The position numbers were made by a program, and so were the translations under genes. Positions 31,105 to 43,019 of a stretch of 64,000 nucleotides of DNA are shown in pieces; position 1 is the stretch's first letter, and each line of letters begins with the position of its first letter. The notes beneath the pieces were generated by a model. That model searched no databases. It had not been told where the DNA came from and was given only the letters and a program-made list of their open reading frames with translations. Source of the DNA: Anastrepha obliqua (taxonomy: Eukaryota > Arthropoda > Insecta > Diptera > Tephritidae); contig NC_072896.1 in NCBI RefSeq assembly GCF_027943255.1, positions 49,908,501-49,972,500 of the forward strand, in the 5' to 3' direction.

Positions 31105-31428
31105 AAAAAAAAAAATAAATAATTGGCGAGTACACTTCTGTTAGGTGTTTGGCCGAGCTCCTCCTCCTATTTGTGGTGTGCGCCTTGATGTTGTTCCACA
31201 AATGGAGGGACCTACAGTTTCAAGCCGACTCCGAACGGCAGATATTTTTATGAGGAGCTTTTTCATAGCAGAAATACACTCGGAGGTTTGCCATTGCCTG
31301 CCGAGGGGCGACCGCTATTAGAAAAATGTTTTTTATTAATTTTGCCTTCACCGAGATTCGAACCAACGACCTCTCTGTGAATTCCAAATGGTAATCACGC
31401 ACCAAACTATTCGGCTACGGCGGCCGCC
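31105..31428 (-). mobile_element. tRNA-derived SINE, copy E
   Basis: Full length on the - strand, head GGCGGCCGCCGTAGCCGAAT-type at 31428, and the ATTT tail near 31110. Nearly identical to copy B, including the altered end-hairpin ACACCTAACAGAAGTGT. Confidence 0.88.
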
Positions 31429-31429
31429 T

Positions 31430-32049
31430 ATTGCGGACTATTTGCATAAGAGTAATTATAACTATGTTAATTCCAACGTCGAAATACAGCGAAATTTCGT
31501 TGCGAATTTTTTTCTTCATTTAATATTTGCATAATCTTGTTTTCGGTCATTGTTTCAATTTACCAGACAATTTGGAACTTATCCTTGCGCTGTTCAAATG
31601 CAAACAGACATCGTGGTGAAAACTTTAATGGAATACTACAATATATACTCGATTTCTACGCTATTCAACTGCAACTTCCAATAAGGCGATTACTTTTGCG
31701 TCTACTAAGCAATAATAATGAAGCAAAGGCGCGAATTTGCTATTCTAAATGGTTTTATGACAGTTCAAAGGAGAGCGAAATGTTTCCAATCAAGGCGACT
31801 AATCGCTTTTAAATTTTCTTTTGCATTTGTTTGTTGTAGTTTGCGAAGAATTTTTACTCCATGAGCGTTTTGTTATTTATCCCTTAGAGTTTGTTGTTGT
31901 TAGCTTTTAATATTTGTGGACTTTGTCGTCTCGGTTGTTTGTAGCTGTGATGGCGGTTATTGTGGTTTTTATTTTTACTGCCAGACTTCGGGAAATTGCG
32001 GCAGTCGTAAGTTTTCCTCACTATTTAGATATGTATGTAAATATGCGCA
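31430..32049. other. no gene seen
   Basis: A 91-codon frame at 31537-31812 is present but has no recognisable domain and no splice context. Confidence 0.4.
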
Positions 32050-32397
32050 TACAGTGGCTCAATAAAGAACTCGGCAATACATAGCAAGAAATGTAAGTTA
32101 ATTATTTTTATTTTTATATTTTTCTATTGGGTATTCAAATAGGACTTTAAAAATAGTAATAATAATTTACAAATCCATTACCTCCTTTTTATACAAAACG
32201 TATCATGCAGCATTCGCAAAATTGGTGTCAAAAAAGAAGTTGGACATCTGGCATTATTGCGATTGTTTGGCACTTTAAAACGGAAAATCCCACAATTAAT
32301 TTGCTCTCGGTAGAACAGTGCAAAGGAAGAACTAAATGTAATAAATTAAAATAAAGTTTAAGTCGCGTTTTGTTGAATAAAAGTCCAAATTATAGAC

Positions 32398-33048
32398 ATG
32401 AATAGTCAGCGTGGACAAAGCTCAATTGAAATCAGAAATTTAATTATTAGTCATCATGAAAAGGGTAAAACCGTTCGGGAAATCGCAGAAATAGTGGAAA
32501 GACCCCGATTGACCGTATACGTCAAAGAAAACGAATTCGTGGACAATAAGAAGAAATCGTTACGACCAAAACTGTTTTCGGATGCAGATAAACGATGGAT
32601 AGTGCAACAAATTGAGAAAAACTCAAATTTGAGCGCTTCTAAGCTCACAATAAAGTCGCCCAATACCTTAGTATTAACTGCTACCCCGAAAGTGTACGTA
32701 TAGTGTTGCGAAAGAATTATTACAATGGAAGAATTGCACGAAAAAACCGTTCATCAACGAGATTATACGACACAAGAGAATAAGATTCGCAAAGCGTCAT
32801 TGGGATAAGGATTTCGAGTTCTGGAAGGTGGTTTTATTTGCAGATGGACATATGTGTGGAGAAGGCCTAATGAAGAGCTGCTAGAAAAAAAACTTACGTC
32901 CGACGGTTAAGAATGGGGGTGGTAATGCTTAAATGTCCGCTGCTGGTACTGGAAATTTGTGCTTCATTAACGGCAATTTGAACCACCAACAATACCTAAC
33001 AATTATTAAAGAAAATTTGGCCCAAAGTGCTGAAAAGTTGGGTTTTAA
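32398..33048 (+). pseudogene. Tc1-like transposase, N-terminal and catalytic remnant
   Basis: MNSQRGQSSIEIRNLIISHH begins an HTH domain (KGKTVREIAEIVERPRLTV) that runs 101 codons to a stop at 32703. It continues in other frames with RFAKRHWDKDFEFWKVVLFADG (the first catalytic Asp region, Ala before Asp) and TYVWRRPNEELLEK...NGGGNA, ending LAQSAEKLGFKG at the insert. The C-terminal part resumes at about 33500-33625 (ENWGKIDSLTCKKLDEFMPRRL). The second and third catalytic acidic residues lie in the lost section. Confidence 0.82.
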
Positions 33049-33490
33049 GGGGTTAGGGGTACTCAGAGCCCCGAAAAAATTATGATTTTCAAAATTTTTT
33101 TTTTTGCTAGTCAATTGCTTTATTTTACAAAAATAAAAACATAGCATTAATACATCATGTTCCGACTTGACTTTAGCAAAATTTCAAAAAAAAAAAAAAT
33201 TAATAGTTGTAAAAGTTATAGCTGTTTGTGTAAAACCCGTTTCTCAAGTAGTCCCTTGCGGTGATCATCTCAAGTCCTTGGAGATTCATCTAAACTCAAT
33301 CGGACAAGAGAAATTAGTTTTATTAATAAATAATCTTGTGCCTGATCGAAGATTTTTTTAAACTTGACAATATGGCGGCCTCAGGTAATATTTTTCAGAT
33401 TTTCGAGAAAAAAACCGTTGTTAAAAAAAAGTCGTAATTCTGGAAAAAAATCCTTCGATCAGGCACGAATTTTTTATGTTTTTCAAAAGC
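33049..33490. mobile_element. TTAA-type MITE, element E3 (right end missing)
   Basis: Starts after TTAA (33045-33048) with GGGGTTAGGGGTACTCAGAG inside the Tc1 transposase gene and contains AT-rich sequence like the other members. A 22-bp inverted repeat (GTGCCTGATCGAAG... at about 33339, complement at about 33446-33468) sits near its right side. No matching right terminus was found. Confidence 0.5.
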
Positions 33491-33702
33491 AGTATACATT
33501 TTATTGAAATCTACCAAGCGGACCTAGAAGATGCTATTAAAGAAAATTGGGGGAAAATAGATTCTTTAACATGCAAGAAGCTGGACGAATTCATGCCAAG
33601 AAGACTAAATATTAATTATATTGCTTTTTCTTAAATATTATTTGCCTAACTCTACTTTATAAACATAAATGTCCCAGTTCTTTTTTGTTATGTAGGTTTT
33701 TT

Positions 33703-34050
33703 GCGGCCGCCGTAGCCGAATGAGTTGGTGCGTGACTACCATTCGAAATTCACAGAGAGAACGTAGGTTCGAATCTCGGTGAAACACCAAAATTAAGAAA
33801 AACTTTTTTCTAATAGTGATCGACCCTCGGCAGGCAATGGCAAATCTCCGAGTGTATTTCTGCCATGAAAAAGCTCCTCATAAAAAATATCTGCCGTTCG
33901 AAGTCGGCTTGAAACTGTAGGTCCTTCCATTTGTGGGACAACATCAAGACGCACACCACAAATAGGAAGAGGAGCTCGGCCAAACACCCAAAAAGGGTGT
34001 ACGCGCTAATTATATATACATATATACTATATACTATATTATATATGTAT
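33703..34050 (+). mobile_element. tRNA-derived SINE, copy F
   Basis: Full length. A box TAGCCGAATGAG (33713-33724) and B box GGTTCGAATCT (33766-33776) are both visible and about 53 bases apart, as in a tRNA with a long variable arm. It ends in the hairpin ACACCC-AAAAA-GGGTGT and a TATA tail. Inserted in the right end of Tc1 copy 1. Confidence 0.92.
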
Positions 34051-34655
34051 ATATTGCTAACTTTTTATGTTTTTATTTTCTATGAACGAATGAGTTGAGG
34101 TTTGTTTATGTTTTTTGTAAAAAATTTTTTGCTGAACGTATATTACGTAAAATACTAATTTAAAAATATCACCCTTCTAACAAATTAAAATATTAATATT
34201 CAATATTATTTATATACATAAATATGTGTGTAATATATCTGTAAATTCCAATTTTGGATTTTGTTTTGTTCTGGTAGAAATTTTCGTATACAATTAATAA
34301 TTTTCTAAAACTAATAATTTTCTATATGTTTATTGTCTAACAGTTTTTTTGTTTACAAATGCCAAATGCCAATAATTAATCAAAAATTTTGTGTTTACCA
34401 GTTTAAGACTCGCATTAAATCACAATCTCACATTTATTTGTAGATGCTTTTGGTAAATTTATGAGATGTTAAAGTTCAAAATAAACAATTTGTAAGGTTT
34501 CTTGAAAGTTTTACACAAGTTTTTCCATCTAACGGGTAACCAATACTGGAATTTTGGCAAGAAAAGTCCAAAAAGTACATACCTACATACAGACATATGT
34601 ACTATAAAAATGTATACAAATTGGCTCAAAATTAATTTCCTCATCGAAAAAATTT

Positions 34656-34937
34656 ATGGTTTTTACAAATGGCGTCGTACGTCAATCATATTTGACACTT
34701 GCGAACTAGACAGCTGCATTATACAAACAGACAAACAATGGAGCCGTAAAGACCAAAATAAAAATTTTCATCACTCAAAGTCATGCTTTTTTTAATTTAG
34801 TAAAAAAGTAATTCAAAAACAAAATTGGACGATTAATTTTGTGCCAAATTGTTTTATTCACATACAAACATACATATGTACATGTATTAGAGAGCTATTA
34901 TAAATTCGCACTCTAACTGAATTTGCGTGCCACCCTG
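34656..34937. mobile_element. TA-flanked MITE, copy 2
   Basis: Matches 26898-27116 over 'TCGTACGTCAATCATATTTG', 'CGAACTAGACAGCTGC' and the right end GCCACCCTG followed by TA. The left terminus is lost, and about 80 bases (34840-34920) are inserted near the right end. Confidence 0.7.
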
Positions 34938-34944
34938 TATATAC

Positions 34945-35655
34945 ATATGTAGATGTACTATACGTTAGTGCGGGAAAAAGAAAGAAATGATGGGATGTCA
35001 TGTGGCACGCTAGCAGAAAGCATCATTTGAAAAAGCTCACCTACATTTTGAGATTCCACTGGCTTTGTTTGTGCTCGCAAACATATTAGATAAAAATATA
35101 CATATGTATGTGCTATATAAATGCGAACAGACGTACGAACCTTAAACATGATATACATATGTATATTCAAGAACTTAACCATTCCACGAACACTTGAGGC
35201 ACCTAAATTCTCACATATTTACACACAATGTTCGTGAATTTCTTTTGTCAACTGCAATTTTCCTTGTGTGGTGGTTATACGAGTATGTATGTACATACGT
35301 ACACGTGTTTGCCCATCCATCAACATTTGGTACCATCCATACACATTTGGTGCATATAGAAAACACTATTAGAAACATATTAGCGATGTACTTTTGTCCG
35401 TTATCGCATACTTTTTTCGTCCGGGCACACCACTATTGAAGATTTCCGGGGACTATTTTTGTAAAACTTTTTAACCCTCCATCGACCGAACAAAAATAAT
35501 ATCTTTCAGATTTTAATAAATAAGGATCAAAACGATCCACATGGGCCAGAAATATTGGGAAAAAATGTTCGAAAAAATATGTGCCATTAAATTTTATTAC
35601 ATACACTTAAAAACAATATTAATGGTAAATGGTTTTATATAATATTTAAATCGAC
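34945..35655. other. no gene seen; ACATATGTA microsatellites
   Basis: Repeated ACATATGTA and TACGTACA motifs. No coding content recognised. Confidence 0.45.
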
Positions 35656-35659
35656 TGCA

Positions 35660-36395
35660 ATATCGCTATTTCTCCGGATAGCCAATCTACAATCCAGGCA
35701 CTGGATTCGGCTACAATGACCTCTAAATTGGTGAAACAAAGTAAGAATAGCCACCTTGAGTGAAAACCATAAAGATCGGAACATCGGAACATTGAAGGTA
35801 GCGAAAAAGCAACTGAACTAGCAAGAGGGGATATGCCATGAATAACATTCTTGCAGAATTGGTATTCACACCATTAGGTGTTGTCAAGAATACAATTTCA
35901 CTAAAATACCTCCGAATCGCGGATTGTAGATGGAGTGACCACGCGAAGTGTAAAATAAGCAGAACGTTATAGCCCACTTACAACCTCAAGCAATCGTCGA
36001 CATTGATAAACATGAAACGACGTGACGCCTGGAGATTAACGTCCGTCATAACTGGCTTTTGGTCTGTGGGGGAACAAGCAGCCAAAATGGGCATCCCTCA
36101 CAACACTTACTGCCACAGTTGTAAACAACCAGAGAAAAAGGAAATAATCTTCCGTTTCCTCTGTGAATGTCCTGCCCTATGGAAGGACAGAATGGTAACC
36201 CTGGGCAAACCACTGCTCGAAAGTCTCGAACAACTGTCTGGCTTGGATGGCAAAAATCGAATAAGGTTCTTAAACCGTACATACTGGATATAATCTTGCT
36301 GTAAATATCTGTTAAACTAGTTGGTAACGAGGATGTGGTCACAAAATGTTGCGGGAGCGCTAGTTAGCACTTTAACCAACCAATCAAACGAGCTG
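35660..36395 (+). pseudogene. I-like LINE 3' end, family 2, copy 1
   Basis: RNase H remnants SQSTIQALDSATMTSKLVK (about 35685-35740), RNIEGSEKATELARGD (about 35785-35830), then an open frame 36003-36293: MKRRDAWRLTSVITGFWSVGEQAAKMGIPHNTYCHSC...IFRFLCECPAL, the Cys-rich tail. The 3' UTR (GTTAAACTAGTTGGTAACGA) matches 47960-47990. Confidence 0.78.
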
Positions 36396-36655
36396 CGTTA
36401 ACCATTAACCGGCTCGCAGCGGTGAATCAGCTGATTGACTGACATAATCGGAGTCATGACAGCGGTTTGTTTATGAAAAACTGATAATGTGTTGATGATA
36501 TACGAAAAACTCAACGTCTGAAAAACAGCTGATTGGACAAATTCATTAATACGTGTGAAATGAGCAGGCTAAATTCCGCTGCAAAAACCCCGGTGACGTG
36601 ACAGCCGAAGTTACTCGCTCAATTTCCTTTTTCACCATAGCTAAAGGCCAAAGCT
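36396..36655 (+). repeat. unclassified dispersed repeat 'AATCAGCTGATT', copy 2
   Basis: CATTAACCGGCTCGCAGCGG, AATCAGCTGATTGACTGACA, GTCATGACAGCGGTTTGTTT, then GTGACAGCCGAAGTTACTCG. It sits directly after a LINE 3' end. Confidence 0.7.
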
Positions 36656-36659
36656 GGTA

Positions 36660-37370
36660 ATCAATCTATCATTGTTGTGTCGCAATAATAATTTTTGCCC
36701 AGTTTGTGATCGCAAAATGTATGGAAATAAGGTCCCAATATGTTTAACATCCCGGCTATTCTACAGACTTGGGTCCCTTGCATCTCTCTATTATCAACAA
36801 ATTAAAACAAACGAAGTATATAAGCCTAAAAGCAAACTATGCGGAAAAATAAAAAGGATTTACCCCAAACAATCAAGTAGCTTTTATTTTTGCTCGGACT
36901 TTTCAAACAACACTCGTAAAGCATTATCGCTTTTTGACTACCCTAAGGACCATTTGGTAAATTTTATAGCCTAAAAATAAAGAAGCGCATAAAAGCAGAG
37001 GGCTCCTGCTATGCCGATCTTAATACTTACATACTTACAGCTCTAAACATGAAAATAGCAGTTCCCTTAAAATTAAATGAAATAATGAAGTTAAAATTAT
37101 TTTGAAGTCATTTAATTTTTTTCCGAGAAATCATACAAGAGTAAATTTTAATGTCAAAAATCTATGAAGGCTTAAGAAATTTCCGATATGCAGAGTTTAT
37201 CTGAATAAATCTGGCAGTTCCTTCAGTTTTTTAACGTTTTACAAGGAATATTAATAATTAAAAACTATTAAATTTGCACACATTTAGACGAAAGTATATT
37301 TTTATTATTTATTTATAAACTTTGTTTAATCTCGGCGAAAGTCAAGCATATAATTCTTATGTTTCGACTT
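36660..37370. other. no gene seen
   Basis: A 100-codon frame at 36672-36974 has several Cys residues but no recognised domain. Confidence 0.35.
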
Positions 37371-37374
37371 TACT

Positions 37375-38265
37375 GCGTCGAGCGAAACACTGCACCTGGA
37401 CCACAGAACAATGAAAGCAGATTTTGAATTTAGAGCAGATGGAAGATCTTTCATAGAAAGACAAAATATTTTTTCATGTTCGAGAGCAATCGAATTTGTG
37501 GAAAACCCGGAAAAAAGAGGAGGAAAACGAAAAACTTCCTTTTAAGGCGATCGCAGAATTGTAAGGAGCTCCATTGGTTAAATGTTTCTGGCATGGCTGT
37601 ATGTAGCAGATTACGGGAAGCTGGATTAGCAGCTCGCAGCCCACGAAAAAAGCCTGTCCTGTCAAAAAACATAAGCCAAAACATTTGGAATTTGCAAGAA
37701 AACATGCTAGCTGGACAGCTGATATGTGGCTTAATATTTTATGGACTACGAGTCTAAATTAGTTTTGTATGGTGGCATGGGTTCACGACAATATGTTAGA
37801 CGTCCACCTGGCACAAAAAATCAGCCTCAACACACTGTAAAAACCTCGAAACATGGGAGCTCAGAACTATGTTATGAGGATGTTTCTCATATTATGGCAA
37901 AATTAACGGCATAATGGGCACCAATATTTATGTGGAAATAATGCGGAACGTTGTTATTCCAAGAGCAATTAATTAAAAAAATGGGTGTACCAGCAGGATA
38001 ATGATGCTAAACTCGCGAGTCGGTAGGCAAAGGATTAGTTTCGCGCAAATAAAACTTACCATAGGTTATGGTTATGGCCAGTTCAGCCCCCCGAAAATCT
38101 GAAAAAAATCTGTGGGCGACTTAAAAAGAGCAGCACATAATGCCAAACCGATTCACAATCAATAAATTTGGGAAATTGTTAAAGATGCCTGACTGAAGAT
38201 TCCGAAGAAGCGATGTGAGCAATTGGTGGACTCAATGCCCTGACGTAATAAAAAATTTGGAAAAT
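37375..38265 (+). pseudogene. Tc1-like transposase, copy 2, decayed
   Basis: Translates in mixed frames to the second half of a Tc1 transposase: SKNISQNIWNLQENMLAGQL-type sequence, then VLYGGMGSRQYVRRPPGTKNQPQHTVKTSKHG, CGTLLFQEQLIKKMGVPAG, a VYQQDNDAKL block with the second catalytic Asp, NLWATXK and EQLVDSMP. Numerous stops. A different family from copy 1. Confidence 0.8.
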
Positions 38266-38269
38266 TCAA

Positions 38270-39870
38270 CTAAATATTACTTTCAACTTTGCATCTACAA
38301 ATTTTGTCAATGCAGTTTTTCAATAATTTTTTTATAAATTTATTCTGAATGCGTTACTTTTATTACCACTGCCATTTTAATGTTACCCCTGAATCTCTAT
38401 CGTTTGATATAAAAAGTTTTTTTTTTTCGTTATAAAATTCAAAATAATAATAAAAACTTTCTAGTCACTTCGTAGATTAAATTTTTTTTTTAAATCTAAC
38501 ATTTTTTGGTACTGCTATTTTCGTGTTCACAAATGTACATATCCAATCATGTACTCTGCTGTACTAAAAACTAACTACCTTCTAAATATTTTCCTGACCT
38601 CGTTCATGACATGGCAGTCTATTTTGAAGAGTCAGCCAATTAGCCTGAGGGAGCTAAATTCCATTAAAAATGCGCTGAGTAAAAACTCCTCAGCCTACCC
38701 ATATGGAATTATGTACATAGTTGACATTACAGAATAGTAATTACCTCTTAATTTACATACATACCACACATACATACATATATGTACATGTGCACTTATG
38801 AACATTTACATTCATACACACATATGCGCATCGCTTGAACCCATTTGTATGTGAAAGGTAAACAATCAAACCAAACGCGACTGGGAAGAAAATTTCAAAA
38901 TATTTCAACTTAACCAAAAGAAGTCAAATAAAACTTAAAAAACCAATTTGCCAAAATTTGTAATGCGTAATACTTTGTTGCCGTATTAAGCAACTTTCAC
39001 TCGGGAAACATACATGCATATGTCCACACATACATACATATATATGAACCCAAATTGCGGGAATTGCCGTTAGAACTTCCAAAAAAGGCAGGTTTATGGG
39101 CTATTCATACATACATAAAACATACTTATCTAAATATGTACATAGGCGCATATTAGGCAGTTAAAAGTGAAGTGCATAGATGAAAGGAAATGCGGCAAAA
39201 TGCTTAGGAAATCATGTACTAATGTATGTATGTATGTGTAAGTGTGTTAGAAATTACACAAATTAGCGAAAACCAATATGCTATGTAAGCTTAAGCACAT
39301 AAAGGTAATGTGTAGGTTAAAAAAAAAACAGAAGAGGCTTATGAGTGCGTAAAATTTGTAAATTCGTGAAATTACTATGCACTTTAGGGTGCCTCACCAA
39401 AAAAGTTGCTTTCTTTCAACGAAATTATAAAATTTTAATATTATAAGACTGCCGGAAAAGTATTGGGACGTACGTGAGATGGGTCCATTTAAAAAAATAC
39501 CTCAAAAATTCTTGTTTTTAACACACTTTTATTAGGTCGGGTTGTACGTATGAATGAATGTAACGGAATCTTTGAGCTTAATTTTCACTGGGTTCTAAAA
39601 ATCTGATCGACTCGGAACACACAACATAGATGACTAGATGGAAAACTCTTTTTCTCGTGAGAGCGCTGAAAAATGTGCATTTTTTATAACATTTGCCACA
39701 ATTGCCACACCGGTAGAAACTGAATTGAGTATTTTTTTAAACAAAAATTGGGAATTTTTAGTTTCCACACCACCATTGAGGTTAGTATTTAGTGTGCGGT
39801 TGTGTAATAGTATATTACTCGTAAACACCTACATATACTAAAAATAAAAAATAGTTAAAAAAAAACTAAA
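38270..39870. other. no gene seen; ACAT microsatellites at 38750-38830 and 39000-39040
   Basis: AT-rich. 39445-39800 resembles part of a DNA transposon ('GCCGGAAAAGTATTGGGACG') but no family is recognised. Confidence 0.4.
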
Positions 39871-39876
39871 AAGCAC

Positions 39877-40018
39877 AGTAATTCAAATTAGAGTTAAAAG
39901 CGTGGGATGCATTTTGTTTCACTTTCATAACCCTCTGTACATAGGTAGTTGCCAATAGAATGATTGTAATATTTACTATATCAAGCATCCCACGCTTTTA
40001 ACGCTAATTTGAATTACT
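39877..40018. repeat. 34-bp-arm inverted repeat (hairpin/MITE-like)
   Basis: Left arm 39877-39910 (AGTAATTCAAATTAGAGTTA...) and right arm 39985-40018 are complementary over 34 bases with one mismatch, enclosing a 74-base loop. Total 142 bp. No target duplication was recognised. Confidence 0.88.
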
Positions 40019-40249
40019 CTATTTGTATCTTAATTTTTGTTATAATTCTGTTCTGAGGTAGTTGACTATGACTGATCGTTCGATTTGCTATTACTTCATT
40101 ATAGGTCCCTTTGTCATTAAAATTTATTTTCGACTTTTTAGTTCGATTAGCAATAAAAGCGCGTTTTTTAGTTTTTTTAAACTATTTTTTATTTATACAT
40201 AAATTTTGTTTTAAAAAATATCTTTCATGAAAAATCATCTCACTTGATA

Positions 40250-40935
40250 GAAGAGTATAAGTATTATTAGACGGAATGAAATTAATGAGATTTGCAGGTT
40301 TCACAGGTTCTTATCACTCAGGAAGTTTTGCAATGAGAGAAAGGTGATAATCGCTTGGTGCCACGTCCGGACTATATGGTGGATGCATTAAAACTTCCCA
40401 ACTAAGCTCCCGGAGTTTTTGGCGAGTCAGTACAGATGTGTTAGTACACAAAGTTCCACAATGTCCCATCAGGACAATGCAGATGTGTGCGGTATCTGTT
40501 GGTCAATTCCAACCATTTCTGGCCAATCGCTAGCTTCGAACGGTCCAGTTGTTGACAATAGAGATCTGAATTTAGTGTTTGGCGGCCATATGGAAGCAAC
40601 TCATAATAAAAGATTATTTCAAGTCTCACCAAATACACCTTCCTGGCCGCTAGTCCTGTCTTGGCTACCGTTTGAGCTGCTTCATCACGTTCTGACCACG
40701 ATCGTTTGAGCACAATATTCTCGTATGTGATCCTTTTCTCATCCCTAGTCACCATCCGTTTAAGAAATGGGTCGATTTCATCCCGTTTGGCCAAGGCTTC
40801 GCAGATGGAAATTCGAGCCATTATGTTTTTTTTGGTATTAATTGGTGTTGCACCCAAAACTCGAGCTTCTTTTTGAATCCTGCAATCCATAGTACAGCCA
40901 TATACCAAGAAAAGAATGGATTTCTCTTTCCCCAA
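40250..40935 (-). pseudogene. mariner transposase, copy 3, broken
   Basis: The frame from 40935 to 40441 reads MARISICEALAKRDEIDPFLKRMVTRDEKRITYENIVLKRSWS...AAQTVAKTGLAARKVYLV...YYELLPYGRQTLNSDLYCQQLDRSKLAIGQK. The first catalytic block is TRDE instead of TGDE, and the WWD segment with the second region is deleted. Beyond 40441 the C-terminus (SVLTRQKLRELSWEVLMHPPYSPDVA) follows in another frame with the acidic residue lost. A third mariner lineage in the window. Confidence 0.85.
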
Positions 40936-40939
40936 ACAG

Positions 40940-41558
40940 GTTTTAGATGCGTATTATTGAAAATGTATGCATGCTTGTATGTATGTATATAAAAATAAAC
41001 AGCATCAAAAATTAAAAGGAATGTAGTAAGTACTCATCACAGCTACATATTTTGAAATGTTCGCTGCGCTGTTATTATCAGATTTGATGTGGTAGCACCA
41101 GGTCTGGTCGACCCCGAAAAATAAACAAATGAACTTATAATTGTGGAAATAAAATAAAATTTGTATATGTGTAACTATATATACATATATATATAATATA
41201 AAAACATACGCATGCATATGTACATAGGTACATAAGTACATAAGAACATTATTCGATCATATTTCAAATCCATTGTAAGCGTAAACAAATACTTGATAAG
41301 AATAAGATGTTTAGTATTTGTGGAAGATTACAAATGTTTATAGTATAAATTTTTGTTTTTAATTCTTGCTATGAAATGCTTGTAGTTTGTTCTTTCTAAT
41401 TTCAGAACACATGTATTTGTAATAATTTTTGTGTTAAATTTTCTGTAAGTAAATTTACTTGCAGTCCAACCTTGATGATATAGAACCAAATAAATGAAAA
41501 AACTCTACTTATCAGTTCACCTCAAACTGAAACTCAAAAACCTCCAGAAATGAGTAGC
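40940..41558. other. no gene seen
   Basis: AT-rich with TATATACATA runs at 41165-41225. Confidence 0.45.
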
Positions 41559-41562
41559 TTAA

Positions 41563-42510
41563 GGGGTCCCGGTGGTCTAAAGCTGGTTAAGGAATGATTT
41601 CATTTACAAATAATAAATAAAAATAGTTAAGTGAATTCTAAGTGTAATCGTGCAGGGCTGAACAAATCCAAATATATGTACATATGTATTTTAAGAATGA
41701 CAAAAGATAAACAGCAAACAAAGAAACTAATATATGCACAAGTCGAGTACCTAAAACAGTAAGATGAGGTATAGGTATAAAAACGACTGTCAAATATATT
41801 GGCAGTCAGTCCATTATTAACCTAGTATTAAGTACTACCCTAATATTAAATTCATAAAAATAAATTTGTATATATTTTTCAAAGACAGGCAAGTCTTTAA
41901 CTAGCTCGAAAATGTAGGGTATTTTCAGGAATATCTTTTTAACAAATACAATGAAAAACGATATTTAAATTTTTTAGGCTTTTTTTATTTTTTTTTTTTT
42001 TTATTTAAAAATTGGAAAAGTAATGAATTACAATCACAATGAATTAAAAAGCATTAGCGGCTAGGCCATCAGCTTTTTATTTAACTTCTTTACATACAAA
42101 AATAATTTTTTTGTTTTTTAATTTTAATAATTTGAAAAATGGCGCTGAAGTTGATCCTCCCGAAAAATTGGACCTGGACGCTGTTGTCCATTTTGTCTCT
42201 TCTATTCATCTGAAACACAAAAACCAAAAAAACTATTAATCAATATGACAGTAGCTACATATGTTCTGTACTAGAATAAAAAAAAAATTGAGAAAATGGC
42301 GCTGTTTTGAATTTGACACTAAAAATCGGGTACAGTTTTTTAATTAAAAAATACAAAAGAATTGAAATAATAATATGATTCTAGTACGTTTTAACAACAC
42401 CAGACAGAAAAAAGTAGTTTTCAGGTAATTGAGTTTACAGTTTTGAGAGTGGCCGCGCGACGAATTTGAATCTACCTGCTAAAACGGCTGTAGAATCGAA
42501 AATACTCTAA
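41563..42510. mobile_element. TTAA-type MITE, element E4 (composite or interrupted)
   Basis: Left end TTAA-GGGGTCCCGGTG (41559-41574). Sequence homologous to E2 occupies 42110-42500 ('ATGGCGCTGAAGTTGA', 'CTGAAACACAAAAACCAAAA', 'TTTGAATTTGACACT'). The 500 bases between are unlike E2 and may be an insertion. No right TTAA terminus was found. Confidence 0.45.
41776..41811 (+). promoter_or_regulatory. TATA box and Inr-like pair
   Basis: TATAAAAA at 41776 and TCAGTC at 41806-41811 (A at 41808) have a spacing of about 32, close to that of arthropod core promoters. No open frame of note follows. It could be chance in AT-rich DNA. Confidence 0.2.
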
Positions 42511-43015
42511 TTGTCTTAACGTGCACGTCTATAATCAAGAGTCAAAATTCTCATCGATATTCAGTTCCTTAGAGCGCAGCAGGCAGATTAATTAGCTCAC
42601 ACAATCCTATCTATCTATCTAATCTATTTTGATTTGTCAAACTTTTGTTGCTAATTTTACACGCAATTTCTCTGCTCTCAATTTTTCAGAGCGTAACGAA
42701 AATGTGCTGAAAGCTCATGATGCAATAATTAAAGGTCATGTAAGATGTATAATTTTCACCCTGTGTCAGCCATCTTAAGCAACTTAATAAATCCGTGATG
42801 TGCTCCTGGAAAAGCCACTTTTTATTTCAGAGCAAACGCTAAAGAAAAAGTACTCAAATACATACATAGAAATGAAAACTTTTGCTAAAAAAGTTATCAG
42901 ACAATTCTGTTTTTTTAATTTGTTTTGACTTTTGCATCTTTTAATGTGTCTTAAAAGTACAATAAAGGAAAACTTTCAAAACCCTACATTTTTCTTAACA
43001 ATCTTCGGAGTAAAT
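42511..43015. other. no gene seen
   Basis: AT-rich. Nothing recognised. Confidence 0.4.
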
Positions 43016-43019
43016 TTTT

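Larger units (their letters stand above)
32052..33702 (+). mobile_element. Tc1-like element, copy 1, interrupted
   Basis: Left end CAGTGGCTCAATAAAGAAC at 32052, preceded by TA. The right end is a degraded complement (CCCAGTTCTTTTTTG about 33672-33686), cut by SINE copy F. The internal transposase gene is broken by a MITE-like insert (33049 to about 33490). The order of insertion is Tc1 first, then the insert and the SINE. Confidence 0.78.

Noticed and set aside
36672..36974. 100-codon frame with several Cys
   Set aside because: Cys spacing does not form a recognised zinc finger and the context is non-coding.
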